Shown here piece after piece: positions 54,110 through 63,433 of a stretch of DNA of 64,000 nucleotides; position 1 is the first letter of the stretch, and the number at the start of each line of letters is the position of its first letter. The notes under the pieces are model-generated. The model saw only the letters and a program-made list of their open reading frames with translations. It searched no databases and was not told the DNA's origin. Both the position numbers and the translations under genes were made by a program. Origin of the DNA: DATAYA01 sp963754235 (GTDB lineage: Bacteria; Pseudomonadota; Alphaproteobacteria; Acetobacterales; Acetobacteraceae); contig CAVWFK010000016.1 in assembly GCA_963754235.1 (NCBI GenBank), forward strand, positions 65,472 to 129,471, read 5' to 3'.

Positions 54110-54682
54110 TCACACCGACCCAAGTAGCCGGCGCCCCCTCGTATTCTTCCGCCAACAGACGGCGAGGAGGCCAAGCAGGCCGGACGCAAGCAGCGGCAGC
54201 GAGGCCGGCCCAGGGATGGGCGTTGGAGATCCGATACCGCCCGAAAAGTTCAAGTCGATCTTGATAGAGCCTGGGTTTAGAGGCTGTTGCGACACGTCGA
54301 ACTGCAGAAAGTTGCTCCCGAAAAGGACCGGCGTCTTCAAAATGGTCGTCGAGTTCGGATCCTCAACCGCTCCTACAATTCGCGAAGCGGTCAAGTCGGT
54401 GATTTTGATGACGGATTGACTTGGGAAAATATCGGCAGACTGGTCTAAGTTCTGAAGGATGACCATCGTGTCGCCGATGCCTAATGGGAAAATCTGCTCG
54501 CCAAATGGTTCGATGTTGAATGGCGGCGGCACGATGAAATTGCCGTTGAAGGCAACTGTCTGGGGGTTCGGCGAGAGGAGTTGAACGTTGACCTGGTCGC
54601 CGTCCCAATCGGCCGCGCGACCTGCGCCACCGGCCAGAATCAATCCGGTAACGAACGCCGGGAACACCAAGCTGATCTTCAT
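54110..54682 (-). CDS. PEP-CTERM-type exported protein
   Basis: 190 residues from ATG at 54682, with AGGAAAGGG upstream. A signal peptide (MKISLVFPAFVTGLILAGGA) is followed by a beta-rich secreted domain (VNVQLLSPNPQTVAFNGNF). The tail PIPGPASLPLLASGLLGLLA with CWRKNTRGRR has the motif-helix-basic layout of PEP-CTERM proteins. These are processed by exosortase and are linked to extracellular polymer. Pro-Gly-Pro replaces the usual Pro-Glu-Pro. No exosortase gene is in the window. Confidence 0.7.
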   Translation of the reverse strand: MKISLVFPAFVTGLILAGGAGRAADWDGDQVNVQLLSPNPQTVAFNGNFIVPPPFNIEPFGEQIFPLGIGDTMVILQNLDQSADIFPSQSVIKITDLTASRIVGAVEDPNSTTILKTPVLFGSNFLQFDVSQQPLNPGSIKIDLNFSGGIGSPTPIPGPASLPLLASGLLGLLAVCWRKNTRGRRLLGSV

Positions 54683-54740
54683 TATGCAACCCTTTCCTCG
54701 ACGACGGTTGTGTGGGCGCACTGTTCGCCAGCGTGCGCGT

Positions 54741-55391
54741 CTAGGTCAGGCGGTGCCGCGCGGCGAGCAGCGTGACGAAGCCCAGCGGCAGCGCCAGCAG
54801 CCCGAGGCTGGACGGTTCCGGAACCGCAGCGCCTGGGATGTCGAGCGTGAAGCTGCCACTCGACCACGTCCAGACGTAAGTGCCGGGCGTCACGCCGAGG
54901 CTGCTGAAGGTCTGGTTGTCGTAGGTCGAACTGCCCGACAGGGCGCTGCCGGAGACGTAGCCCCTTGGCACGCCAAGAAGGTCGAGATTGGTAATGGGGG
55001 CGGAAAGGGTGGTGATGTCTCCGCTGCCGCTGCTGGCAGAGGTCTGGCCCCCGCTGCCGAAGGTTGGTGGCCTTGTGAATCCGGTGTAAGCGTCTTCTGG
55101 CTCGAAACTCGCAGGCCCGGTAGCTATAAAACCTAGGCTCGGCTCAATTGCGGCAGAGTCGGCTGCGATTCTTGCGAAACTCAGGCCGGCCGTGTCGGGG
55201 GCCGGCATCTCGACAACCCTTTCCCCCAGCGGGTTCGCCCGGTAAGCGAGCGGCGCGCCAATCGACCCGCTTACGGTCAAAACGAAGGCGTTGGTGGGCA
55301 TGTGCATCAGTTCCGGCGGGCGGTCGCTAATGGTGCTCGCCGCGGCCTGCGCGATGGGGACCAGAGCAACAGCCATCAGAAAATACCGCAT
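54741..55391 (-). CDS. PEP-CTERM protein
   Basis: 216 residues with signal MRYFLMAVALVPIAQAAAS and a canonical tail VPEPSSLGLLALPLGFVTLL then AARHR. The mature domain is Ser/Gly/Thr-rich (SGSALSGSSTYDNQTFSSLG). It is the third such protein in a row on the minus strand, so the three probably share a cell-surface role. The genes lie between the two copies of the small paralogous gene. Confidence 0.75.
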   Translation of the reverse strand: MRYFLMAVALVPIAQAAASTISDRPPELMHMPTNAFVLTVSGSIGAPLAYRANPLGERVVEMPAPDTAGLSFARIAADSAAIEPSLGFIATGPASFEPEDAYTGFTRPPTFGSGGQTSASSGSGDITTLSAPITNLDLLGVPRGYVSGSALSGSSTYDNQTFSSLGVTPGTYVWTWSSGSFTLDIPGAAVPEPSSLGLLALPLGFVTLLAARHRLT

Positions 55392-55550
55392 TTTCCCAAA
55401 TCGATCTTATCCATGCGCCGATTTTACAGGAGAAATCCTGCGCACCGATGCCGAATTCGGTGCCGGTCGCCGCAGCCGGATTAGGTGGCCGGCTTCAGCA
55501 CCCTTGGCCGGTGCGCCTGCCACTTGGCGTTGACGCGCCACGCGGCCAGC

Positions 55551-55591
55551 CCTACCAGCCGCCCCGGCCACCACCGGGGCGGTTCTGCGTT
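55551..55591 (+). repeat. Direct repeat C, copy 2, with a perfect hairpin
   Basis: CCGCCCCGG (55559-55567) and CCGGGGCGG (55574-55582) form a 9-bp stem with a 6-base loop, 35 bases before the GTG start at 55617. It matches 53201-53241 upstream of the paralogous gene. It could be a regulatory RNA structure or a repeat-borne boundary. Confidence 0.6.
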
Positions 55592-55616
55592 GGCGTCCTG
55601 GCAGGAGGATCAGCCC

Positions 55617-55850
55617 GTGAAAATCACTCAATCCCGCACCTTTCGGGAGCTCTCGGAACACGATCGCCCGCAAGACCCGGCGCTCGACGGACGGGGCTGG
55701 ACGTTTGAGACGCTGGAGCACGGCGGCGATTATCCCGACACGATGCCGCAGGCGATTCGTGCCACCGACGCGCAGGGGCGCTCCTGCACCTACCTTCCGG
55801 TCAAGATCGATGGCCGCGTGGTGGACAGCCTCGGCTTCGCCCTGAGCTAA
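55617..55850 (+). CDS. Small protein of unknown function, paralog of the 53420 gene
   Basis: 77 residues from GTG at 55617, with AGGAGG eight bases ahead. The N-terminus MKITQSRTFRELSEHDRPQD differs from the paralog; the core WTFETLEHGGDYPDTMPQAI and SCTYLPVKIDGRVVDSLGF is shared. The strong ribosome site and conserved core make it a convincing gene. Function unknown. Confidence 0.65.
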   Translation: MKITQSRTFRELSEHDRPQDPALDGRGWTFETLEHGGDYPDTMPQAIRATDAQGRSCTYLPVKIDGRVVDSLGFALS

Positions 55851-55871
55851 TCGCCTGTAACCAGCCGGAAT

Positions 55872-55891
55872 GAGGCGGGCCTGACCGCCTC
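55872..55891 (+). terminator. Hairpin after the small gene
   Basis: GAGGCGG and CCGCCTC form a 7-bp stem with a 6-base loop 21 bases after the stop. There is no adjacent T run, so termination is only suggested. Confidence 0.35.
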
Positions 55892-55955
55892 GGAAATTGC
55901 GTAGCTCGGCCCATCTTTTTCCCCTCCTGTTCCCCCGCTAAAGCTAAATGGGTGC

Positions 55956-56228
55956 GTGCACCCGCCGCCCTTCCACCTCGCCCATCGCTTGTCCGAATGG
56001 CCGGATTGCTCGCTTGAGCTGCGCTGCTGCAAGGGCGTGGTGCTCTACCCGGTGCGGCTGCTCGCGACGAAGGGCGGCAACCGGACGTTCGAGGCGGTCC
56101 TAGCCCGGCTGCGGTGTCACCGCTGCGGCGGCCGGCCGGCGCCGGTCTATCTCTGCGCCGGGCATCGCCAGCATGTCGGCGGGGCGGCGCCCGATTGGGC
56201 GATCGAACTGGTGCCGGAGCCGCCGTGA
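55956..56228 (+). CDS. Small Cys-rich (zinc-ribbon-like) protein
   Basis: 90 residues. LELRCCKGVVLYPVRLLATK and then LARLRCHRCGGRPAPVYLC carry two pairs of cysteines suited to bind zinc. Proteins of this shape are common as uncharacterised short genes in alphaproteobacteria. The first residues may be extra, as several starts are possible. Confidence 0.5.
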   Translation: MHPPPFHLAHRLSEWPDCSLELRCCKGVVLYPVRLLATKGGNRTFEAVLARLRCHRCGGRPAPVYLCAGHRQHVGGAAPDWAIELVPEPP

Positions 56229-56441
56229 TCGATCCGCGCAAGCGACTGGCAAGTCTGAAGAAGCTCGGCGCCCGATCACTCAAACGTGTGTTAGTAGGTC
56301 AGCCGGGAACACGTTCGCAGGCATTTCCTGACCTGCCAAGCGCTTGTCAGTCGATGCTGCCCCCTTGAGCGCCGGCAGAATGCCGCGACGAACTTGGCGG
56401 AGTCCTTTTTTGTTCGCTGGCTCGTCCGAATCCTCTCGGGC

Positions 56442-57344
56442 ATGGCACAACGACCTATCTGGCGCGGCCAACTGCGGCTGGCGCTCGTCTCTTGTCCTGT
56501 GGCGCTTTACAACGCGCGCCACGATCGATCCGCAATCCGCTTCAATATGATCAATCCTGAAACGGGAAATCGGATCAGGATGGTCACGCAGGATGGCGAG
56601 ACGGGACAGGAACTCGAACGCCGCAATCTGGTGAAGGGCTACGAGTTCAAGAAGAACCACTACCTCATCGTCACCGATGATGATCTCGACCGCATCAAGG
56701 TCGAGAGCTCGTCTGTGATGACAGTCGAAAAGTTCGTCGATGCGGGTTCCATCGACCCGATGTACTACGACGCGAGCTACTTCCTTGCCCCGGACGGAAA
56801 GGGGAGCGAGGACGTGTATGCCGTGCTTCGGGAGGCGATCAGCAAGACCGGCATGGTGGCGCTGTCGCGGGTCGTCATTTCTCAGCGCGAGCGAACCATA
56901 GCCCTGCGCCCGATGGGGGCAGGACTCATGGCGCACACGCTGCACGAAGAGCGGGACTTGAACAGCCCGAAGGAGCTTTTCGAGGATGCCGCGCAGCTCA
57001 AAACAGACCCGGAAATGGTCGCGCTTGCGACGCAGCTGATTGAGCGGCAGTCCGGGCACTATGACCCGTCAGACATCGAGGACCGCTACGAGACCCGCTT
57101 GCGGGCGATGCTGTACGCCAAGCTAAAAGGCGAGGGCATCGACATGCAGGACGAGGCGCCCGCGGCAGACCGCGGCAACGTCATCGACTTGATGGCGGCG
57201 CTGAAGAAGAGCCTGGGGCAGACGGCGGAAGCGCCGAAGGCGGCAGCAAAGACGGCTCCGGTCAAGCCTGCCAAGGAGCCGGCGCAAGGCGGCAAGAAAC
57301 CTGCCGCTCAGGCCGCCACCAAGGCCACCGGCAAGCGCGCCTGA
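56442..57344 (+). CDS. ku: Ku, DNA end-binding protein of non-homologous end joining
   Basis: 300 residues from ATG at 56442. The core begins MAQRPIWRGQLRLALVSCPV and includes GYEFKKNHYLIVTDDDLDRI and PMYYDASYFLAPDGKGSEDV, ending in a Lys/Ala-rich tail (KPAAQAATKATGKRA) typical of bacterial Ku. It binds broken DNA ends as a dimer and recruits the ligase LigD. No ligD gene is in the window. It lies in the fragment-rich region. Confidence 0.93.
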   Translation: MAQRPIWRGQLRLALVSCPVALYNARHDRSAIRFNMINPETGNRIRMVTQDGETGQELERRNLVKGYEFKKNHYLIVTDDDLDRIKVESSSVMTVEKFVDAGSIDPMYYDASYFLAPDGKGSEDVYAVLREAISKTGMVALSRVVISQRERTIALRPMGAGLMAHTLHEERDLNSPKELFEDAAQLKTDPEMVALATQLIERQSGHYDPSDIEDRYETRLRAMLYAKLKGEGIDMQDEAPAADRGNVIDLMAALKKSLGQTAEAPKAAAKTAPVKPAKEPAQGGKKPAAQAATKATGKRA

Positions 57345-57505
57345 TCGGTCTCCTCCCAGCGTTCCAGCCGGACCAGACGCCCTTCTTCCTCCAGGCAAAC
57401 GACGCAGTAGAGGTCGTCCGGGGCGATCAGATGGCCCACCTCATGGTCCCCGAGACCACACTCGGGGCATTGGAAATGCCAATACGGCGCTTGGGCATTG
57501 GGCAT
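57308..57505 (-). CDS. Small protein with two CxxC zinc-binding pairs
   Basis: 65 residues: HFQCPECGLGDHEVGHLIAP then LYCVVCLEEEGRLVRLERWE. The spacing CxxC-(~20)-CxxC fits a zinc ribbon. It is convergent with ku and overlaps its last 37 bases. Function unknown. Confidence 0.55.
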   Translation of the reverse strand: MPNAQAPYWHFQCPECGLGDHEVGHLIAPDDLYCVVCLEEEGRLVRLERWEETDQARLPVALVAA

Positions 57506-57576
57506 CCTCGCCTCCTGGCAGGTTGATCCGCTCGACGTATCGAGGTGCGGCCGAGTCGGGCAACTCAGGGACGCGA

Positions 57577-57804
57577 TTCACGACGCACGCCAACGCGCTG
57601 CTGGCGCCGATCCACAGCCGGATGCCGGTGGTGATCGAGCCGGCAGACTGGCAGGCGTAACTTGGCGAGGCCGAGGGCGATGCGACCGCGCTGCTGCGGC
57701 CGGCCGGTGAGGACGTGCTGCGGCCGTGGCCGGTCAGCCCGCGAGTCAACGCGGTGCGGAATAACGACGCGAGTCTGATCGAGCCGATCGAAGCTCTGGA
57801 CTAG
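57577..57804 (+). pseudogene. C-terminal remnant of an SOS-response-associated peptidase (SRAP/YedK)
   Basis: The frame reads FTTHANALLAPIHSRMPVVI, EPADWQA, a TAA stop at about 57658, then LGEAEGDATALLRPAGEDVL and PWPVSPRVNAVRN. This is the tail of SRAP/HMCES family proteins, which shield abasic sites in single-stranded DNA. A Trp codon appears to have become the stop, and the N-terminal catalytic Cys part is missing. Confidence 0.65.
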
Positions 57805-57869
57805 CTCAACTTGGACGTGCAATCTGAGGTCATGGCCGCGGGGGGGACGACCTGCCGAAAGACTGCCAA

Positions 57870-58093
57870 TTGGCCTTTGCCGAGGGCGCGATGCAGCGTG
57901 CTTGCGGGCTCCTCGCCCAACAGGCCGAGAGCCTCGCCGGAGAGATCGAGCGCGGCGAGATCGACGATCGCGGCGGAACCGACGCGCTGCGTCTACTCCC
58001 GCGCTTGGTCCGCGTCGTCAACCTGCCAAACCAAGCGGCATGCCTAACTGTGCGTGCAATCAGGTCCTGCTCGCGCGGCGCGCATAGAGCCGA

Positions 58094-58097
<4 letters not shown>
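57870..58097 (+). CDS. Possible small protein or fragment, unrecognised
   Basis: AFAEGAMQRACGLLAQQAES and then GEIERGEIDDRGGTDALRLL form a plausible helical chain. An upstream ATG at 57832 is in a different frame, separated by a run of seven G, so the original gene may be frameshifted. The end runs into the truncated groEL. Weak evidence. Confidence 0.25.
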
Positions 58098-59466
<1,369 letters not shown>

Positions 59467-59506
59467 TCCCCCCGGCCCCTGTGCTCGCTCTTGCCGACTT
59501 TTCGGT

Positions 59507-59542
59507 GGCCCGGTACCCGAAAGCCATTGACTTAACCGGGCC
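59507..59542 (+). terminator. Hairpin downstream of groEL
   Basis: GGCCCGGT (59507-59514) pairs with ACCGGGCC (59535-59542), with a 20-base loop, about 40 bases after the groEL stop. There is no U tract. It may be a terminator or the remains of one. Confidence 0.35.
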
Positions 59543-59639
59543 AGCTCGCGCGGGCCGTCTTTGGGGGTTTGACGCGCCTGTTACGCCAGAGATGCAGTGC
59601 CTGGAGAGTGGGTGCAAACGACGCCCATGAAGGACATCG

Positions 59640-60083
59640 ATGATGAATACCACACCCAACGTGGCTTCTACTCTTGATGGGACCGTTGTGCGCTTCGAAG
59701 TCCGCGAGGGCATCCGCCGGATCAGCTGCGCCGTGTTAGGCGAGGCATTGGAGGCCGCATCAGGCCTGACCGCTCCATCAACGGTGGCGCTGCGGCGAGG
59801 ATCCTTCGACCGGTTCCGTACGCTGATCGACGCGGCGGCGAAGCTGAAATCGAGGACGCTGCCATCGGAATTCATCGGTCCAATCGTCCTCACCGGTGAC
59901 GACCTGCGTTCGATGCCGCCCCAGACCGGGGTGCCGCCTTTCGGCAGCTCCGCCCGGGGTCGGACTTGGCCTGCCTCCGCCATTGACGGCGTGCTGACAT
60001 CGTCAGCGACGATGTCCGGCGATGCTGCCTCACTCGGACCCGTGTCGCAACGCTCACTGCCGCCCCCTCGCAGGCGCCCTTGA
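59640..60083 (+). CDS. DUF1488-like protein with an extended tail
   Basis: 147 residues. The first 90 (DGTVVRFEVREGIRRISCAV, LEAASGL, FDRFRTLIDAAAKLK) resemble the DUF1488 family of about 85-residue proteins. After GDDLRSMPP the chain becomes low-complexity and may be out of its original frame. It overlaps the next gene by four bases. Function unknown. Confidence 0.5.
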   Translation: MMNTTPNVASTLDGTVVRFEVREGIRRISCAVLGEALEAASGLTAPSTVALRRGSFDRFRTLIDAAAKLKSRTLPSEFIGPIVLTGDDLRSMPPQTGVPPFGSSARGRTWPASAIDGVLTSSATMSGDAASLGPVSQRSLPPPRRRP

Positions 60084-60631
60084 AGCTGCCCGCGATGGAA
60101 TGGCTGTTGCCAGAAATTCTCCTGACCGCGATCGCTACGCATCTGATCACGTCGTTTGCGCAGACGCTGATGCATTACAAGCTTGGCCACCACCCCATGG
60201 GAGGCCATTTCTTCCGTAATCACATCAATTTCCATCACGTCTATTACTCCAAAGATCACCTTGTGTCGCCGGTCTATCTGGGAAACGAAGGCAACAACAC
60301 GCCATTCTTCCTCATTCCCATGGTTCTGATCGGTGCGTGCGCGTTCTTTCTATTGCCGTTGCCCCTGTTTATCGTCGGGGTGGCCGTTTGCGCGGCCTCG
60401 TTCTACACGCACGTGTTTTTCGACAAGGAATATCATGTGGAGGCGTCGCGGTTTGAGCGCCTCGCGTGGTTCCGGCGCAAGCGGGAGCTGCACTTTGTTC
60501 ACCATCGGCATGCCAACTGCAATTTCGCGGTGATCGACTTCTTCTGGGACAGGCTTCTGGGCACCTACAGGAAACCCGGCGCCGACGTTCAGCGTCTGGA
60601 CAAAAGCCTCGCCACCATCCGCGATCGTTGA
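60080..60631 (+). CDS. Fatty acid hydroxylase/sterol desaturase-superfamily membrane protein
   Basis: 183 residues from TTG at 60080; ATG at 60095 is an alternative. His-rich di-iron motifs are present: HYKLGHHPMGGHFFRNHINF then HHVYY, and LHFVHHRHANCNFAVIDFFW. Two membrane segments lie near residues 70-110. The tail WDRLLGTYRKP is typical of the superfamily. It would oxidise a membrane lipid or similar hydrophobic molecule using O2. The substrate is not evident. Confidence 0.78.
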   Translation: MKLPAMEWLLPEILLTAIATHLITSFAQTLMHYKLGHHPMGGHFFRNHINFHHVYYSKDHLVSPVYLGNEGNNTPFFLIPMVLIGACAFFLLPLPLFIVGVAVCAASFYTHVFFDKEYHVEASRFERLAWFRRKRELHFVHHRHANCNFAVIDFFWDRLLGTYRKPGADVQRLDKSLATIRDR

Positions 60632-60774
60632 ATTGCGCGCCGGTTGCGCGGGCGGAGCCGGCGGCCGGTTCGCCACTTGTGCCGGCCCGCGCGTTGACAC
60701 CTGCGCACGCAAGCACGAGGTAAGGTAGAGGTGCTTCACCTACGCTGGCAGCATCGATCCTTTCTAACCCCTGG

Positions 60775-61456
60775 ATGTCGTCGAGGCGGACATGGATGAC
60801 CTCCGCCCGCAAGGTGGATACGCAGGAGGCCGAAGCGGCGCGGCTCCGCGACCTCCTGGCCGCGAGCGAGGCGCGCCACGCGCTCATCCTGGAGAGCGCG
60901 ACCGACTACGCCATCATTACCACAGACCTGGTCGGACGCATCACCGGCTGGAACATAGGCGCACACAATGTGCTGGGCTGGCAGGAGGCGGAGGCGTTGG
61001 GCCAACCCGCGCGCTTGTTCTTCACGCCTGAGGACCGCGCCGCCGAGGTGCCCGAGAAGGAGATGGAGAGGGTCCGCACGCAGGGCCGGGCTTCGGACGA
61101 CCGCTGGCATTTGAGGCGCGACGGCTCGCGGTTTTGGGCGTCGGGGCTGATGATGCCCCTGCGGCACGAGCGCGGGCAGCTCCAGGGCTACTTCAAGATG
61201 CTGCGCGACCGTACGGAGCAGCGCCGGGCCGAGGAGGCGCTGCGGGCCGCTGCGGCCGAGAAGGATCTGCTGGTGGCCGAGGTGCACCATCGCGTGCGCA
61301 ATAGCCTGCAGCTCGTGCAGAACCTGCTCACTCTGCAGGCCCGCGCGGCAGAGGATGCGGCGACTGCGACGCAGCTCGGGGAGAGTGCCGGGCGGGTGCA
61401 AACCATCGCTGCCATCCACGAGCAGCTCTATCGCAGCGGTGCGGCGTTGGACGCTG
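60775..61456 (+). pseudogene. PAS-domain sensor histidine kinase, lacking its ATPase domain
   Basis: From ATG at 60775 (or 60796) a PAS domain (LILESATDYAIITTDLVGRI) is followed by a HisKA_2-type segment with the phosphorylated His (LLVAEVHHRVRNSLQLVQNL, then AAIHEQLYRSG). At 61457 the sequence changes to the 5' part of the serine hydrolase repeat, so the ATP-binding domain is gone. The frame nevertheless runs on without a stop into the hydrolase. As a kinase it cannot work. Confidence 0.75.
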
Positions 61457-62077
61457 ACGGCGCGCGTGACGGAGTTGGAAGGGGCAGGAGCCCAGGGAGG
61501 GTTGCCATGATGGTCGCGGTCCGCCGGTGCGGCGTTGTCGGGCCGGCTGGTCCGGCAAGGGCGCGAGCATTCCGTCGTGCGGCCGGCGCCTTGCTTCTGT
61601 TGCTGATCGCGGCTGCGGTTGCATGTGCGAGCCTGCCGGATGCGGCGGCGGCAGCGGAGCAATCCAAGTCCGCATCGCCCATGGCGGCGCGCATCAAGGC
61701 GCTGATCCCAGATTTGGAAGCCCAGATCACGCGCGGGATGAAGGCATTCGACGTGCCCGGCCTTGCCATCGGCATCGTCACCGGCGACCGGCTGGTGTAC
61801 GCCAAAGGCTTTGGCGTGCGCAGCAAAAGCGGCGGCGAGCCGGTCGATACGCGCGCCGTGTTCCAGATCGGCTCGGTCACCAAGGGATTCCTCGCCACGA
61901 CGATGGCCATCGCCGTCGATCAGGGCAAGTTCAAATGGGACGATCGGGTGATCAACCTGTATCCGGATTTCCGGCTCAAAGACCCGTGGGTCACACGTGA
62001 GTTCCGGATGTTCGACCTCATGGCGCAACGCTCGGGACTGCCGCCCTATGTCAACGACATTTGGGCAACGTTCGGCT
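61457..62077 (+). repeat. Direct repeat D, copy 1 (serine hydrolase 5' part)
   Basis: Matches 63380-64000 at a constant offset of 1923 bp. The first ~510 bp appear identical by eye; about six differences fall in the last ~110 bp. The left edge lies inside a short IS66-type transposase coding stretch (LTARVTELE). The right edge is outside the window. Confidence 0.9.
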
Positions 62078-63169
62078 TCGACGCGCCGGCGCTGATCCGC
62101 TCCTTGCGGAATGTCGAGCCGGTGTCGAGCTTCCGCACAACCTTCGCCTACATCAACATCACGGAACTGCTGGCGGGGCGGATCGTGGCAGAGCGGGACG
62201 GCTTGCCGGATTGGAACGACGTCGTTCAGAAGTCAGATCCTCAATCCGCTGGGCATGACGGAAACGACCTACAGTGCGGAGGCGATCGAGGCCGCAGCCG
62301 ACCACGCCCAAGGTTATCGATATACGCCGGACGGCTCGATCGAGGTGCCATTTACACAGTTGTTCCCCTACGCCATTGGGGCTACGGGCGACATCAACTC
62401 CAGCGTCGAAGACATGGCTCACTGGCTCCGATTGCAGCTCGGGAAGGGCAGCTTCGAGGGCCGGCGGGTCGTGTCGCCTGAGAATCTCGCTGTCACACGC
62501 ACGCCAAAGGTCACGATCACCGACAAGGTCTCGTACGCGATGGGCTGGCTGGTCTCCCAGACGCCAAACGGCAGCGTCACCTGGCACCCGGGCGGGACGC
62601 TAGGGTTCGGCGCCTATCTCGGCTTGCTGCTCGATCGGGATGTCGGCGCGATCGTTCTCACCAATGAGGCCGGCACAAACTTCCCCGACGCGCTTGGCGC
62701 GTGGACGCTGGATCGCCTCCTTGGCAACCCGGCGCATGACGACACAGCGGCGATGCTGAAGACGGTCGAGGCGAGATTTTTGGACAATACGAAGACCTAC
62801 GCCAAGCCCGCGGACCCGCGGCCATTTCCGCCACTCCCGCCGCTTGCCGGCAGCTTCACCAGTCCGAGCTTCGGCAAGGCCGTCCTGCGGCCGCAGGGTG
62901 ACGCGCTGATGTTCAAGCTTCTGGCGACCGGTGCCGAACTGAAGCTGGAGCCCTGGAATGGCGATGTCTTTACCATTCGGCTAGTGCCAAGCGGCCGGTT
63001 CGCTGCCGTGGTCGAGACCTTCGGCGATACCCCGTTGGGATTCGCGCAATTTCAGATGGACCGGGCCGGAAAGCTGGGGGAGCTGCGCCTCTCATTCGAT
63101 GCGCAGAACTTCGAGTTTAATGGGCAGGTCTTCGAGTTCAGTCGTGACGCGAAGAAGACTACGAAGTGA
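61507..63169 (+). pseudogene. Class C beta-lactamase-like serine hydrolase (S12), frameshifted
   Basis: From ATG at 61507 (AGGGAGG six bases ahead; 61510 also possible) a signal peptide (RRAAGALLLLLIAAAVACAS) leads into the S12 fold. The catalytic SxxK is in IGSVTKGFLA, the YxN in FAYINITELL and the HxG in WHPGGTLGFGA. At base 62233 one extra base breaks the frame; removing it restores VVQKQILNPLGMTETTYS-type sequence and 553 residues. The C-terminal ~130 residues are a beta-rich domain. Such enzymes are periplasmic peptidases or esterases; penicillinase activity cannot be assumed. Confidence 0.82.
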
Positions 63170-63292
63170 GCGGAACGTCCCGGCGCGCTGCGGCTGCGCG
63201 GGCCGTTCGGGGGCGCGGCGCGGGCGGACGCATTGATCCCGTCGATCGTCCGTGGTTAACTAATTTCTTATGCGGAACACAAGCCATCAGAA

Positions 63293-63433
63293 ATGACCTC
63301 GCTTTCCGATCTCAGACGCCTGTCGCATGAGGAGAAGGACGCGCTTATCCTTGCACCGTGGGTACAGGTTCAGGGGCTTACGGCGCGCGTGACGGAGTTG
63401 GAAGGGGCAGGAGCCCAGGGAGGGTTGCCATGA
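63293..63433 (+). pseudogene. N-terminal fragment of an IS66-type transposase overlapping the hydrolase start
   Basis: A 46-residue frame: MTSLSDLRRLSHEEKDALIL then QGLTARVTELEGAGAQGGLP. The first part is the usual N-terminus of IS66 TnpC proteins. Its stop TGA overlaps the hydrolase ATG at 63430 as ATGA, so it may act as a translated leader for the second hydrolase copy. The rest of the transposase is missing. Confidence 0.6.

Noticed and set aside
56280..57059. 259-codon minus-strand open frame
   Set aside because: Antisense to ku, which carries clear family motifs.
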